Shown piece after piece: positions 1 to 11,838 of a stretch of DNA of 64,000 bases. Source of the DNA: Cryptomeria japonica (Eukaryota > Streptophyta > Pinopsida > Cupressales > Cupressaceae). Made by a program: the position numbers and the translations under genes. The notes under the pieces are model-generated. The model was not told the DNA's origin. It worked only from the letters and a program-made list of their open reading frames with translations, and did not search any database. Each line of letters opens with the position of its first letter. Position 1 is the first letter of the stretch. The stretch is from the NCBI RefSeq assembly GCF_030272615.1, contig NC_081413.1, positions 335,028,302 to 335,092,301 on the forward strand, given 5' to 3'.

Positions 1-383
1 TACAGTTTTTGCTCTGGAGTCATTGAAGATTATTGTGCTTGCTTTTTGAGATTATTGTATCTTAGTTTAATTTCTTTTTGCATATTTCATGATTGCTTGA
101 ATTCATATAGCTTGTTATTCATCCATCTAGCATAATATTGCATCCATTTAGCTTAATATCATGCTCATATAGATTAAATCCTTCGTCTTGGTGTAGTCTA
201 GTCACTGGTATTGCTTATACAAAACTGAGAGCAATCTTATACTTGCATCTTTTAGAAGGCAATGGGTCAATTTTTTATGGTTTTCATATTCATGCTTATA
301 TTTGTCTAACCATACATGTAATGACTTAATTGAAGTGTTGTGTCTTGCAGCTTACAGACTTATTCCACTTTTCCACACACACA
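1..383 (+). repeat. Tat-A 5' LTR, 3' end only
   Basis: The window opens inside this LTR. It aligns base for base with 48003-48385 and ends in a CA-rich tail (cacacaca). The join to the PBS follows after four bases. Short open frames here are not conserved as proteins and are not genes. Confidence 0.88.
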
Positions 384-387
384 TTTC

Positions 388-404
388 TGGCACCCACCGC
401 GGGG
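388..404 (+). other. Tat-A primer binding site
   Basis: The sequence tggcacccaccgcgggg follows the LTR end. It resembles the TGGCGCCCACCGTGGGGC-type primer sites that I know from plant Ty3 elements, with one or two substitutions. It would pair with the 3' end of a host tRNA to start minus-strand synthesis. The tRNA identity is not determined here. Confidence 0.7.
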
Positions 405-2528
405 TAGAAGACTACTTTTTTTCGGCCTCCAAGACTAACTTTTTATTTTTATTTTTTTTTTGGATTTTTGACTTTTCAAATTTTTTGCCATACAGTTGCA
501 GCGAAATATCGTACGACATCTCTCACATGCCATAATGACAAACTGCAGGTATCGTATGATCTGGTATGGATTATCATATGACTAGGTGAAAATTGTCGTA
601 CGGGTCTGTATTTTTTGGTAAAAAAAAAAAAATTTCATTCTTTAGGTTCTCTATTCAATTTTGATTATACTAATGTTGACCCTGGCTTGTTATCTATCTA
701 TCTAAGAAATTTTTACAATCTAATCAGTTTTTGTAGAATGCTTGTCGAAGAATATGCTTGTCGCACAAAGACAATATGACTACTAATTTGTTGTCTTTGC
801 AGGTTGCTTGAGGAGAATCGACCAAACATTGTGTATTCTTTAAATTTATTTTTAGGCATCTAAATTGCTATCTGGTTAAAGAACAAATATGTATTTTGTG
901 TTTTAAGAAAATTCTAAGAAGTAGGAGAGTATGCTCTTGTCTTTATAGACAATAAAAAATCCAGACCCTTGAGGCATTTTCTTTAAGTTTGAGATTTGTA
1001 TATCTTTAGCGGGCCTTCCCTCTAAGGAGCTAATAACTCTATAGCCATTATGACCGGTGAGAGGGGAACAACCCAAGTGGGAATGACTAAACGCTAAGTA
1101 CTCCAACCCACTATAAAATAAACATGATTTGATGAAAATCAAGTCAACGATAGTGCTCGGGAATAGCTCTCCTCTGTACCTTTGGTTATATTAAACCTTG
1201 GTTCTCAAGGCTGGGAGACCTCTTAATTGAGTTTATACCTCGACGTGTCAAACAGATCCCTTACTAGTTCCAATTAAAATTAGAAGCTACTTGGTTCACC
1301 TCCGAAAGGGGGGATAATCTTTGTGCAAGAGAGATAGTAACTCTCCCAAGATACTTGTCATTTTGTGCCCCCATTAACATTTAGAGTCGGCTAATACGGA
1401 GTTGAGAATCCATTGCGTGAGACTCAACGGTCGTATTCAGATTAGCTATTGGGTGTGTACCCGAGTCTACAAGCAAAGGCTTTCTTCTCTCACCAATTTC
1501 CATAGGGTTTGCATGCTGTGATTGGAGTCATTATACATATTACGTGTTTTCTGTATTTTCATCCCTAAAACTGAAATTGAAATACCAAAACTGGAGAAAA
1601 CAATAAACAACTCAGAAGTCGAAACTTTGTCCATGTCAAAACTAGTCTATCCTAGTCGAAACTCTGTTCGTGTCAAAACAAGTCTACCCTAGTTGAAACT
1701 CTGTCCATGTCAAAAGTAGTCTATCCTAGTCAAAACTAGTCTATCCTAGTTGAAACTCTGTCCGTGTCAAAACTAGTTCATCCTAGTCAAAACTCTGTCT
1801 GTGTCACAAACTAGTTTATCCTAGCTATCAAAAACTTGGTCCACCTCTAAACTGGTCATCGTTAGTCAGGGAGAACTCAGTCCGCCTAAAAATTGGTCAT
1901 ACTCAGTCATTGAAAACTCAGAATTTAGCCTCTGTCCAATAAACTATCGTGTGAATCTTCTGATTTATCATCCTGCTACATACTTATTTTCGTACGAGAT
2001 TCCATCAATCCTAACAGTTTGTCCTTTGAGCCTGCATTTTGTGTCTTACGATAAATTATTGCATTGATCAGTTTATCATTTCAGACTTACCCATCTGTCG
2101 TACAGTACTAGGCAACAACTTGTACAAAATAATATTGTCATCATCCTGAAGCTATTACACTATCGTCTGATCCTGTAAAACCTGTCGTATGAATCTCTGA
2201 TTTTGTTAGTCCAAAACAACAAAACTTGCCTAAAATAGTCTACAGTGACCATAAAACTGGTTATCATCATCCTGAGCATAAACAGATCAAAATAGTGTAC
2301 CTCTGCCATTTGTGTTGCATGATTTTGTCGATCATCTTTCAACTAGTTCAATCAACCATTTATCAAACTAGGTAACTTAGATAAACGTCTTACATGGGAT
2401 AGATCTTTCTTGAAACCAGATTAAATCTTAGTTGCTTCTCTCAATTGGTATGTTAAACAAACAAACAACTCCAAATTTGATCTTGACTTCTGCATCACAA
2501 ACAACTTTAGGTCACATCAGTCAGAAAA
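405..2528 (+). other. Tat-A untranslated leader
   Basis: About 2.1 kb separates the PBS from the gag start. No convincing coding frame is present on either strand; the minus frame at 903-1142 has no recognisable domain. The region holds T-rich stretches near 415-470, a run of A at 619-631, a 37-bp tandem repeat (1618-1825) and scattered TCGTACGA-like palindromes (509-516, near 595, 1987 and 2097). Similar palindromes recur at 23350-23540 in the 3' non-coding part of the same element. Long leaders are common in Tat/Ogre elements. Confidence 0.6.
1618..1825 (+). repeat. 37-bp tandem repeat in Tat-A leader
   Basis: Units begin with gtcgaaactctgtccgtgtc and end with a variant of actagtctatccta. 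Full units start at 1618, 1655 and 1692, then one truncated copy near 1729 and further copies near 1749 and 1786. The first spacings are exactly 37 bases. The copies differ by a few substitutions, so the array is old. Confidence 0.85.
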
Positions 2529-4257
2529 ATGCCTATTCAAACTAGAAGTTCTCATAAGAAGGTTGCCGAGGGAAAAGGACAATCCTTTTCATATCAAAAA
2601 AATCCATTTTACGTAAAGGATCCTCTCACTGATAAACCTTCAACATTAGATATGCTAGTTTATGATCAGTCCTTGTCTCCCACTATATCTGGAATAAAAT
2701 AAGAAAGACAAGCTGCTAAACATAAAACTTATGACGATATCAGTATCCATGATACCTACAGTGATTCCTCATCAAGGGAATCTGAAGCCTCTGAACCTCC
2801 AGAAATCAATATACATAAATGTCAAAAGGATAAAGATCTCCGAAAAATGATGAAGGTTATCATGGCTAGAGAAAAGAAGACTATTTTATAGAACTAGCAA
2901 AACAAGGCGCTAAACTTCCTACCGGTTATGATGTGGAGACCCTTGTCACTAAAGAGGAAGAGACACCATTAGCAATGGTAAAAAAACAATTACAAGCGTT
3001 ATGAACTGAGATCACAGAACTGAAAAACAAGGATAAATCACTAAAACAATATTCTTTGGACACAATATGCCCATTTCCATTTGACAAAAACATTTACATG
3101 CCTCCATTTCCTTCATGAGTGGAGATCCCTAAATTTGACAAATATGATGGTAACTTAGATCCCCAAGATCATATCAGAGAATTTTGTGCTTTATGTATGG
3201 AGTTCATGCATGACCAAATGTATCTCATGCGCCTTTTCCCGAGAAGTTTAGGGGGGCAAGCTATGGAATGGTTCTCAAGCCTACCTATGGGAATAAAGAC
3301 TTTTGAAGAATTAATGCAACTATTTCTACAACAATACTCTTATAACATTCGTCACCCAGTCACTATGATAGATCTTTGCAATACCAAATAGAAAATAGGA
3401 GAGCCTTTTCTCACTTTTCTCCAATGATGAAGAAAGTTGTTCTCTAGATATTCACGGCCTATTCCAGATTATGAGAAGATGGATATCTTCGTCAACAACT
3501 TAGTCCCTGAATTGAAATACAGTATCCAAATGCAAGTGCATCCTTCATTTAACAAAATGGTAGATAATGCCCTCATGATGGAAGATGTGCTTATAAAGAA
3601 AGGAGATATCTCACTTTGGAAAGAAACATAGCAAGCTTCTAGCTCCAAAGAAAAGAACGAATATTGGAAATATGGCAAAGACAACAACAAAAATGTTGTT
3701 AATGATGGAGTGGTAGACATTGGTAAAGGAAAAACAAAATCCACGATATTTAACTTGGCTAGTGGCACGCAGCACTCAAAGTAGCTGAAACCGCAACAAA
3801 AAATCCTCTGAAGAAAGTAAAAGAGTGGTTCAAAGAGAAACCTTGGCTTTCAAAACCTAGACGCGAATTCACTCCTCTGGAAGAATCATACGAATCCGCT
3901 TTCAAAACTTTATTGGCAAACGATATGATAACCTTACCAAATAATTCTAGGCCATATGATCCTAAAGTCAAACCAAAATGGTGGAGAGATAATGAATACT
4001 GTGAATACCATCGAAACAAAGGGCATAACACAAACAATTGCATAATGCTTAAACATGAGATTCAAGATCTCATAGACGCTGGTAAAATTATTGTCCAGAA
4101 TCGCTCGACAAATGTTGATCACAAAGCTTTTAAGGACCCTTTACTTGTTTATGAACAAGGTGATTCCTCAAAGACAAAAGGAGGTGCCAAAGTAAATTAC
4201 ACTTATACCAATAATGACAATGTGATCAACATGATTGAGTCTTCCCAGCCTGAATAA
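2529..4257 (+). pseudogene. gag: Tat-A gag (capsid-like), degenerate
   Basis: The start at 2529 is the first ATG after the leader with a gag-like reading (MPIQTRSSHKK). The frame is broken by stops near 2700 and 2889 and by several frameshifts. The capsid-like core lies at 3119-3631: 'FDKYDGNLDPQDHI', then 'AMEWFSSLPMGIKTFEEL', a pattern typical of Ty3 gag. At 3990-4060 a cysteine-histidine stretch, CEYHRNKGHNTNNC, has C-x2-H-x4-H-x4-C spacing and is the nucleocapsid zinc-knuckle equivalent common in Tat gag. The protein would package element RNA in cytoplasmic particles. It cannot be made intact from this copy. Confidence 0.85.
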
Positions 4258-5703
4258 TGCAATGTGATTATAATCAAAGACAAACAACATGAATCACAAC
4301 ATGCAAATGCTATGACCCGTTCTCAAAAGAAAGTCACTCTCCAAGGAGCTAGTTCTTCAACTCTGGCTCAAACAACATCAAACCTACCAACCTCGTCAAA
4401 CAAACAAAAAAATACAACATTTGATAAATTTAAACAGCTAACTTCATCATCATCCTCTAGATATAGTATTGTCAAACAACTGAAAAGAACGAATGCTCAA
4501 ATCTCCATCTTTGAATTGCTCAAAATCTCTTATGCTCATAAAGAGTCCTAGACAAAGTGTTGCTCACAACTAATGTTCCAAAAGATTTAGATATTGATCG
4601 GATTCAATCTATGGTGGGTCATCTGACTTCACCTCACTTTCTGACCTTCTCTGAAGAAGATGACAACTCGCTAAATCATCCACATAACTAGCCATTGCAC
4701 ATTTAAGTTGTGATCCATAAACACCGAGTTAAACATGTGTTGATAGATGGAGGCGCAGGGTTGAATATTTGTACTTACAGACTGCTTACACAACTAGGAT
4801 TTTTTGAAAAATGTCATTGATCTGGCCAAGAAAATAACAATTAAAGCCTATGATGAAGAAGAAAGGGCCTCTAAAGGTCTGGTATTATTACCAATCAGGA
4901 TGGGACTTGTAGAAAGAGATGTCATTTTCTAGGTACTTGATCTTCCTCTGTCATACAATATCTTACTGGGCAGGCCATGGATTCATGAAATGAAGGCAGT
5001 TCCATCTACATACCATCAATGCTTAAAATTTCCTTATAACAGAGTTGAAGTCAGTATTCCTGCTAATGCAAATCTCCTCTGTAATGCATTGACAAAAGGT
5101 ACTGATGCCTTTGTACCTCATAATAGAGCAGCCTCTACAAATCAAAGTCCAGAAGCTCTGATGAAGGACTTAGAAAAGAAATTGAAGATTACAAATACTG
5201 GCATGGATGGCTACAAGATAGAACTAGTACTTTCATTAGTCTCTCTCCCTCCATCACCGAAACAACTAGGCAAACCATCAGAGGCTATGAGAATAAAGAC
5301 TTTAACTCTGAATATCATATATGATGGTCTTTTTGTACAGTCTTCTACTTCCCTGGCAGATGAAATAGAAGAGGATGTTGTTCTTAAGTGGCTTTTCAAG
5401 GAAGATAGTCAAAACGAGGAAGTACGACATTGTGAGATTTCCCCAACCCAATATGGTCTCGGCTACAAAATGATCCAATGCATGGGATATTCAGATAATG
5501 GTCCCCTGGGAAAACATCAAGAGGGTATTATTGAATCGATTCAGCTGCAAACAAAATCTACAAATGATAAGGTTGGACTGGGATACAATCCAAAAAATAC
5601 ATTAGACCAAAAACATGCTTCTAAGTCTAAGTGGAAGAAAATGATATCGCTTTCAACATCACAGGAAGTTAGCACTCAACAAACTCAAGCAGAGTGTGGA
5701 AAA
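4258..5703 (+). pseudogene. pol: Tat-A protease with G-patch
   Basis: After a low-complexity linker, the aspartic protease reads around 4690-5040. Its active-site triplet is in LIDGGAGLNI near 4747 (DGGA instead of D-S/T-GA, a variant I associate with Tat elements). The C-terminal half reads [19 protein letters not shown] near 4970-5010. A G-patch-like motif follows at about 5450-5610 ([12 protein letters not shown]...[10 protein letters not shown]...GLGY). G-patch motifs are known next to some retroviral proteases and are thought to bind nucleic acid. Stops at 4549 and 4689 and a frameshift near 4800 break the frame, but 4990-5703 is open for 238 residues. Confidence 0.82.
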
Positions 5704-5757
5704 TAAAAAGAGGAACTAGCAATCAAGAGAGAAGAAATAGTCAGTACTCAAGTTCGG

Positions 5758-7047
5758 ATGGTGTCAGCTACAACAATACAAGGAGTTGAAGTTCCAAAAG
5801 ATATGAGAGACGAAGTAGAAAGAATCAGAGAATTGTTTGCACCACTAAAAGTTCTAGTCACATACATTGGTAGGCAACAAGTAGATGATTTAGAAACTGA
5901 CACAAATGAGTATGAATGGGGACCACACCACCTCTCCGATACATCCATTACAAAAACTCCAAAAGAGTCCAGTGATATCACAAATGACACTCAAGAGCTG
6001 ATGCACTTAAAGGTAGAAAAGGAGATACAGGAAATCAGACTAAAAAGACAAGAAGACTATGAACAAAGGCTGAAAGAAGGAATAATACCAAATTTTTTTT
6101 CATCTATTATATACCCCTCTAATAAGATAGAACAAATCAGGTATGGGACTACACAAGAAGAATTGGAAGCTACAGAAGTAGAACTGATCATTAGTCCAGA
6201 GGAAGTTGAATGGAGTAGATGACAGGGACTCACAGAACCATCAAGGTTATGTCAACAGGTATGTTAGATACAAATGATAAATGAGCCAAATCTTGAAGGA
6301 ACTTGCAACATTAAAGATGTAGGTGTTGATACCATACATACATTCATTCAATCACATGAAGAAGACTCAAAAACTTCATTCGATGACTCTGATGACTCTG
6401 ACAACAATCCTATTTATGACAATATCTACTAAACATCAAACTCTTAATCATTTGATGTAAATGATGAGAATTTGTCTACTGATCTTGTTACTGTCGAACC
6501 ACACTATGTAGTCCAGTCTGGCGTAGAGAACAATTCTACAAGTAGGTCTATTAGATTAGGTCAACCAAAGATTAACGTGCACTTTAATAATCATGTTCTG
6601 ACTCTTCCTGGTCTCGAGACATTTACGCAAGGTAGTCTTCTAGAACTCGACTTTTTTATTCGCAGTTGTGATGACAATACCGTGAACTCCCTTGAACCTA
6701 TCCACACTCTATCCTTGGTACATCCTGAATTAATTAACTGTAGTCTACAAGACCAACCCATGAATGTACCTACTTTTGCCAATGACTACACGCTAGCCTA
6801 TTACCTCAACGCAGTTGAACCCATGGACTCTTCCAACAACGAACAGAGTGAGAACATGATTGAAACAAATATCAAGTATCTTAGTCGCAAAAATCAAAAA
6901 AAGAAAAATAAAAGATTTGATGGTGAAAACCACATTGTGGTGGTGTTAGAATTAAAAAGAGAAAAAATAAAGGACGTACCTAAGGGTGAAAACCTCTTTG
7001 AGGCACTTGAAGGTGAGATACTTGAAATACTGCCAAGTCATTTCTAG
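5758..7047 (+). pseudogene. Tat-A PR-RT spacer, unknown frames
   Basis: Two open stretches (5758-6222, 154 residues; 6472-7047, 191 residues) lie between the G-patch and RT. I recognise no catalytic motif. The first is charged and probably helical (EEVERIRELF..., KEIQEIRLKRQEDYEQRLKEG). The second is polar and acidic. The position matches the long linker of Tat polyproteins between protease and RT, so it was probably part of pol. Function unknown. Confidence 0.5.
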
Positions 7048-7149
7048 GAAAGGTCTTCTATATTGGTTGAACCAACTTAGGCAGTAAATATTGGGAGTCA
7101 AGAGACACCATATATCATCCACTTAGCTCAATCATTATTAGCAGAAGAT

Positions 7150-8560
7150 TTGAAAGATTTCACTCATCTCTTTTTATAAAAGAAGATCAATTTTGCATGG
7201 ACGTACTTTGATATGCCAGGCCTGGATCCTGATCTTATCATGCACCATCTTTCTATCACACCAAGAGTTAAACCAGTCAAGCAAAAACTTCGTAAGATGC
7301 ACCCTCACATGGCACTGCTAGTCAAGGCTGAGCTAGAAAAATTACTAAAAGATGGATTTATCAGAGCTATAGACTATGCGGAATGGATTTCAAACATAGT
7401 ACCTATGTCAAAGGCAGACAAATCTATTAGGGTTTGTACAGACTTTAGAGATCTCAACAAAGCTTGTTCGAAGGACAACTTTCCATTGCCAAACATTGAT
7501 ATGATAGTCGATATGATTGCTAGGTATGAGATGTACTCACTAATGGATGGATTATTCAGTTATAATCAGATCAAAATAGCTCCTAGGGATCAAGAAAAGA
7601 CATCTTTCACCTGTGCATGGGGAACCTTTTGCTAGAATGTCATGCCATTTGGCTAAAGAATGCAGGAGCAACTTACCAAAGAGCGGTAACTACTATTTTT
7701 CATGATATGATGCATAAGAATATGGAAGACTATGTTGATGACACTTTAGTGAAGACTATGAAGAGATCCACGCATATTCAAGAGCTAGGCGTTATACTAA
7801 ACAAAATGGAAAAATTCAAACTCTAGCTAAATCCCAAAAAGTGTGCATTCGGGGTAACATCAGGGAAATTACTTGGCTACATCATTTCAAAGAAGGGAAT
7901 CAAGGTTGATCCTGAGAAGGTCCAAGCTATAATGGAAATGCCGCCTCCAAAGAATATCAGTCAAATGAGAAATCTACAAGGATGTCTCCAGTCAATCAGA
8001 CGCTTTATTTCTCGGCTAGCAGATAAGGCTCAACCTTTCACAAAAGTATTAAGGAAATGGGTAATCTACAACTGGGATCAGGAATGTGAATAGTACCTTC
8101 AACAAATCAAAGTGTACCTGTCCAATCCACCAATATTGATGCTACCAATTCAGGGTAAACCATTGATCTTATACATATCAGCTACTGATTCATCATTGGG
8201 GGCACTTGTAGCACAACAGGATGAAAATAAAAAAGAGAGATATATATATTACATCAATAGAACATTAGTGTCTTATGAAATGAACTACACTATAATAAAA
8301 AAAAGCATGCTTGGCATTAGTCTTTGCATCACAAAAATTGAGACACTATATGTTAGCACATTCTATCAAGCTAGTAGCTAAGATTGATCCACTCAAATAT
8401 CTTCTCAACAAAGCAACACTTACATGAAGATTGGCTAAATGGGTCATGGTTCTTACAGAGTTTAATATTGAATATGTAGACCGCAAAGCCATCAAAGGAT
8501 AGGTGATTACAGATCAACTTGCTGATGCTCCACTTGAAGACACTCAACCTTTGCATATAG
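7150..8560 (+). pseudogene. pol: Tat-A reverse transcriptase and retroviral-type RNase H
   Basis: RT starts near 7213 (PGLDPDLIMHHLSI) and shows VCTDFRDLNKACSKDNFPLP, SYNQIKIAPRDQEKT and the catalytic box YVDD at 7731-7742. Stops fall at 7633, 7824 and 8090. The connection and RNase H follow (LYISATDSSLGALVAQQ at 8170-8220; INRTLVSYEMNYT; and to about 8500 a KYLLNKATL...EFNIEYVD tail). RT copies element RNA to DNA, and this RNase H is the ancestral Ty3 one (gRNH). Its catalytic Asp in ATDSS is kept. The region is readable but not functional because of stops and a frameshift around 8300. Confidence 0.88.
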
Positions 8561-8562
8561 AA

Positions 8563-8626
8563 TTTCTAGATAAATCAATAATGCACCTTACTCAACAATC
8601 ATGGAAGATGTTCTTTGATGGGTCTT
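8563..8626 (+). pseudogene. pol: Tat-A second RNase H (aRNH), fragment 1
   Basis: This is the start of the extra RNase H typical of Tat elements, placed after gRNH and before integrase. The reading ends in SWKMFFDGS, where D is the first catalytic aspartate. It is cut at 8626 by a solo LTR. The domain resumes at 11755, and again at 19572 after the chromovirus. With both inserts and one TSD copy each removed, the frame runs on without a shift. Confidence 0.85.
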
Positions 8627-8884
8627 TGATGCAGGAGGACCCCAACAATGAAGCCCCTTTTCCATTTTCAGTTTGTTGTAATAAAGATCCATTTTTGTAA
8701 GACCAATTGTCAAGTTGGTACACCTATAAATCACTTGGTCAAACTTGGTCAATGGATCTATGGTAGACTAGGAAGAGTCAATTTTGTGTGTCTTGTGTGC
8801 TTAGGGTTCATTTGGAAACCTTTGGAGTGCAAGAAAATGCATAAATGGTCGATAGACCAAATGTTGCAAAAATTGGTAAAAGTT

Positions 8885-10590
8885 GTCCTATCGACGTAAC
8901 TTATCTCAATAGAGTCGCCTTCTTGAAGAATTATCATCGGGTATTGCTGTAACCCATTTGAGTACCACCCGATAAACCGATGGAGGGGCGACATTCCAAA
9001 GGAGTTTTCATTGAGTATCGGTGTTGCTATTTTGCTCCACTCGCGATGACCCAATAGAGTAGCAAACTGAAGGAGTCGGCATCGGGGATCAAAAGTCGAG
9101 GATCCCGACTTACCCCAATGACCCGATAAGTTAGCACACTTGGAGTTTTGGCGTCGACAATCAGAGAGGCTATTTGAAGTCATCCTGATGACCCGATGGA
9201 AAAGCAGACTTGTGTCCACTAGTTATCGGGCATCGACAAAGCGATGTTTAAGTTACCCCGAAGAGCCGATGGAAAAGCGCACCACCTTGAGAACGTTTCA
9301 TCGGACATTGGACGGATAGTTTTTGAGCTACTCCGAAGACCCAATAGGAACGCACCACTGGAAGAGTTTGTGATCGGACATCAGGAGCCCTATTTTTGAG
9401 TTAACCCGATGGCCCAATAGAACCACTTGATTGTAAAACTAGCCATCGAGCATCGAAGGTCATGTTTTCAACCTATGCCTGTTGGTATTATGGATGTGTT
9501 GCATTGGTTTTGTCATTGATGTCAACACTTGTCAACACTTGAGAACACTTGGAGATCTTTGGTTATGTTCACTGGCATGTTCAGTGACTTATGCATAGTC
9601 ACCGATATTTGGTTCACCAACAGGTTATATTGATCATCGACACTAAGGATGATCTGTTATCATCTGGAGATTACTTGGTTATGTCGAAGACATCGTTTGG
9701 ACACTTGGTTTTGGTGAATTTTTTTATTGGTACAATCAAGTTTGCATATTTGTTGTTACTGACAAATAGGTCTAGGTTATGGACCAGCAAGCATTATCTA
9801 TTCCAAATTAACACGACATGTTATGGAGATGATTTGTTATTGTTGTAAATGCATTGAGCTGACATCATGCATTGCATATTGATTTATTTGTAATTGATTT
9901 AATTATAATATCTTAGTAATTTGACCTACACATTTGGTCTTAGGTCTTGGTATATATGTAAGATCTCATTTGTGAGATCAAGTAGTAGTAGAGGAGTGTG
10001 AAAAAGGATTGTAATAAGGTATATGCGAATATAAGCAACTATACATGCAAACATCATTCAAGATTCAAGGAGGATTTTGGAGAAGGCAAATCAAAGCTTA
10101 ACTGGTACTGAATCCAACATATGAAGATGCTATTTTGAGCAGTACATTATCACTGGATTTAACCATCCAATTGTAGTCAGCGTGACTCCCATTTTATGAT
10201 TGAGCAGTGAGCTCTAGGCAATTGGCCTTTCTGCATGTGCAGACCCCATTTGTACACACATACTATCTGCAGTAGTATCATTTGATTGTGGGTAAGGGTT
10301 TTCACCGTGGTTTTTCCCCTTACAGGGTTTCCACGTACAAATAACTGTGTCATGTGTTGTGTATGTTATTTGTCTTTCTGTTTCATGCATTAAACTTTTC
10401 CGGTACTGTTATTAATTGCTAAATTGTCTATCGACATTAAATTTTGGTTTACCGGTATTATGCACTAAGTTTGGTTAAGTTATATTTGGTTGAAATTAAT
10501 AGACAACTGATTCACCCCTCCCTCTCAGTTGCCTCTGGGACCTAACAATGCCGATGACCCGATGGAAGTTGCCAACTGCCAGAAAATGTA
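8885..10590 (+). repeat. Hairpin-unit tandem array in sLTR-1 (split by sLTR-2)
   Basis: About eight degenerate units of roughly 70 bp run from about 8885 to 9474 and finish at 10553-10590 beyond the inserted solo LTR. A typical unit has a left half-site such as tatcgggcatcg and, about 30 bases later, a right half-site such as cccgatgacccgatgg, so the two halves can pair. The same design is seen in the chromovirus and Tat-B LTRs. Confidence 0.7.
9480..10547 (+). mobile_element. sLTR-2: copia-type solo LTR nested in sLTR-1
   Basis: The unit starts TGTTGG and ends CCTAACA, flanked by atgcc at 9475-9479 and 10548-10552. It has the modules seen in the other copia LTRs here: tcattgatgtcaacac near the start, a 'gggttttcaccgtggttttt...ggtttccacgta' block at 10296-10337, and gattcacccctccctctcag close to the 3' end (10511-10530). 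There is no internal coding region, so this is a solo LTR of 1068 bp. The small frame at 9591-9848 is not a recognisable protein. Confidence 0.93.
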
Positions 10591-11754
10591 ACCGAACAGG
10601 AATTCAGTCTCCCAACTCCTCCCAATGGCTAGGCCGGTTTGGATTTTGGTTGAGGATGTTGGTGGGGACCTATTTGAACAAGTTTGAATCATTTCCAATG
10701 GAGAGAAGATTGATTCAATGAATGTAATTGATCTTTTGGTGCAGACAGAAATATAGTTGTAGGTTTCACATAACATCTTTTGGTGTTGAAAAATCAATAA
10801 GTTGCATTGATAGGACTTGGCATGGCATGAAGGTTTAGAATTGTGTAGTTCCATTTGTTTTTAATTAGCTTAGGGACTGGGTGGACACATCTAAGTCAAA
10901 ATTTCTTCTGCTCTAGTCTGACAGTCAAGGTAAAGTGCAATCAGGGTTTCGTCCAACAATGGCTCTAACTTGATTTTCCTGCATTGGACCACAACGACCA
11001 TTTGAGGAGTTCAAGTTAGAGCAATGTACATTAGGAATCTGGTAGTTGTAGCCTGGGAAGTGTCAGCACTTAGGTTCCACACCATACCTTAGACCAAGCA
11101 TGCCCATGTGCTTGGTCCCATAATTGAGAAAGTAGGAGTGCAAAAGGACTCTGAGAGTGGACTGAACCAATCCAAGGTTGGATTGAGTATGCAAAAGCAT
11201 CCTTAGACTTGAACCTAATGTTTATTTACCCTTGTGAATTCATTTGCAATTTGTTACTTCAGAACTAGACCTAGTTACCCCTATTAGGCATGTCTAGCCA
11301 AGAGGGGTTCAAGGGTGTACAAAAGGAGTAGGAGCCTGTCCTTTTGGAATCTGAAAGTATGCCATAAAGGGTACTCAGATCTAAAGTTTTTTTTCTTCAT
11401 CCTTTGGAAGAGATGAGGATTTTTTTGCAGAAAACAGTGTTTGGAGGGCTACAAGCTGAATTCGGTCTGGTATGACAGTATAGTAGAACTTTGGTGTCAT
11501 GGGTCTAGGAGCTATTGGGGATCAACTTGGTTGATCAAAACAAGTCATTTCTAGGCTAGGGGAACCTTGTCCACTCCCTAAACTGAAGGGTTTGAGTATT
11601 TCCATGTTTTGCTAATTTGGCTAGTCATTCATTAGCCTTAACATGCTAAGTAAGGTGACATTGTTTACTGGGTGAGAGTGAACAAAAGGTTTGATCATCT
11701 GCAGAAGGTTGGAGTTAGGGATTAATTGTGCTTCCCCTGCCAACATTTGCATCA

Positions 11755-11838
11755 GTCTTTCACTCAAAATGGTTCCGATGCTGGAATACTTTTTATTACT
11801 CCTCAAAAGTATTCAATCCTGAAGGTTTATAAGATTAT
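11755..11838 (+). pseudogene. pol: Tat-A aRNH, fragment 2
   Basis: These 84 bases lie between sLTR-1 and the chromovirus. They read in frame as an RNase H strand, with the segment GSDAGILFITPQ matching the 'GAGVVFISPQG' strand of the family. The last five bases (attat, 11834-11838) and 19572-19576 (attct) are the likely chromovirus target duplication, with one substitution. Confidence 0.85.

Larger units (their letters stand above)
8627..11754 (+). mobile_element. sLTR-1: solo LTR, about 2.05 kb without its own insert
   Basis: The unit begins TGATGCA (8627-8633) and ends TGCATCA (11748-11754), a perfect inverted end pair with TG...CA. It is flanked by gtctt at 8622-8626 and 11755-11759, a 5-bp target duplication. 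No gag or pol is present, so it is most simply a solo LTR left by recombination. Its CATCGG/CCGATG array and its TGATGCAGGAGGACC start resemble the chromovirus LTR start (TGGTGTAGAAGCACC on the minus strand), so it probably comes from a related family in + orientation. It carries sLTR-2 at 9480-10547. Small open frames inside are not convincing genes. Confidence 0.85.

Noticed and set aside
903-1142. Minus-strand frame of 79 residues in the Tat-A leader
   Set aside because: No recognisable domain and no supporting signals; likely chance.
1618-1825. Possible CRISPR-like array
   Set aside because: Units are contiguous with no unique spacers, and the setting is a plant LTR element leader. It is a plain tandem repeat.
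8627-11754. DNA transposon with TGATGCA/TGCATCA terminal inverted repeats
   Set aside because: Ends are TG...CA, the TSD is 5 bp, the inverted ends are only 7 bp, and the interior array matches Ty3 LTRs. A solo LTR fits better.
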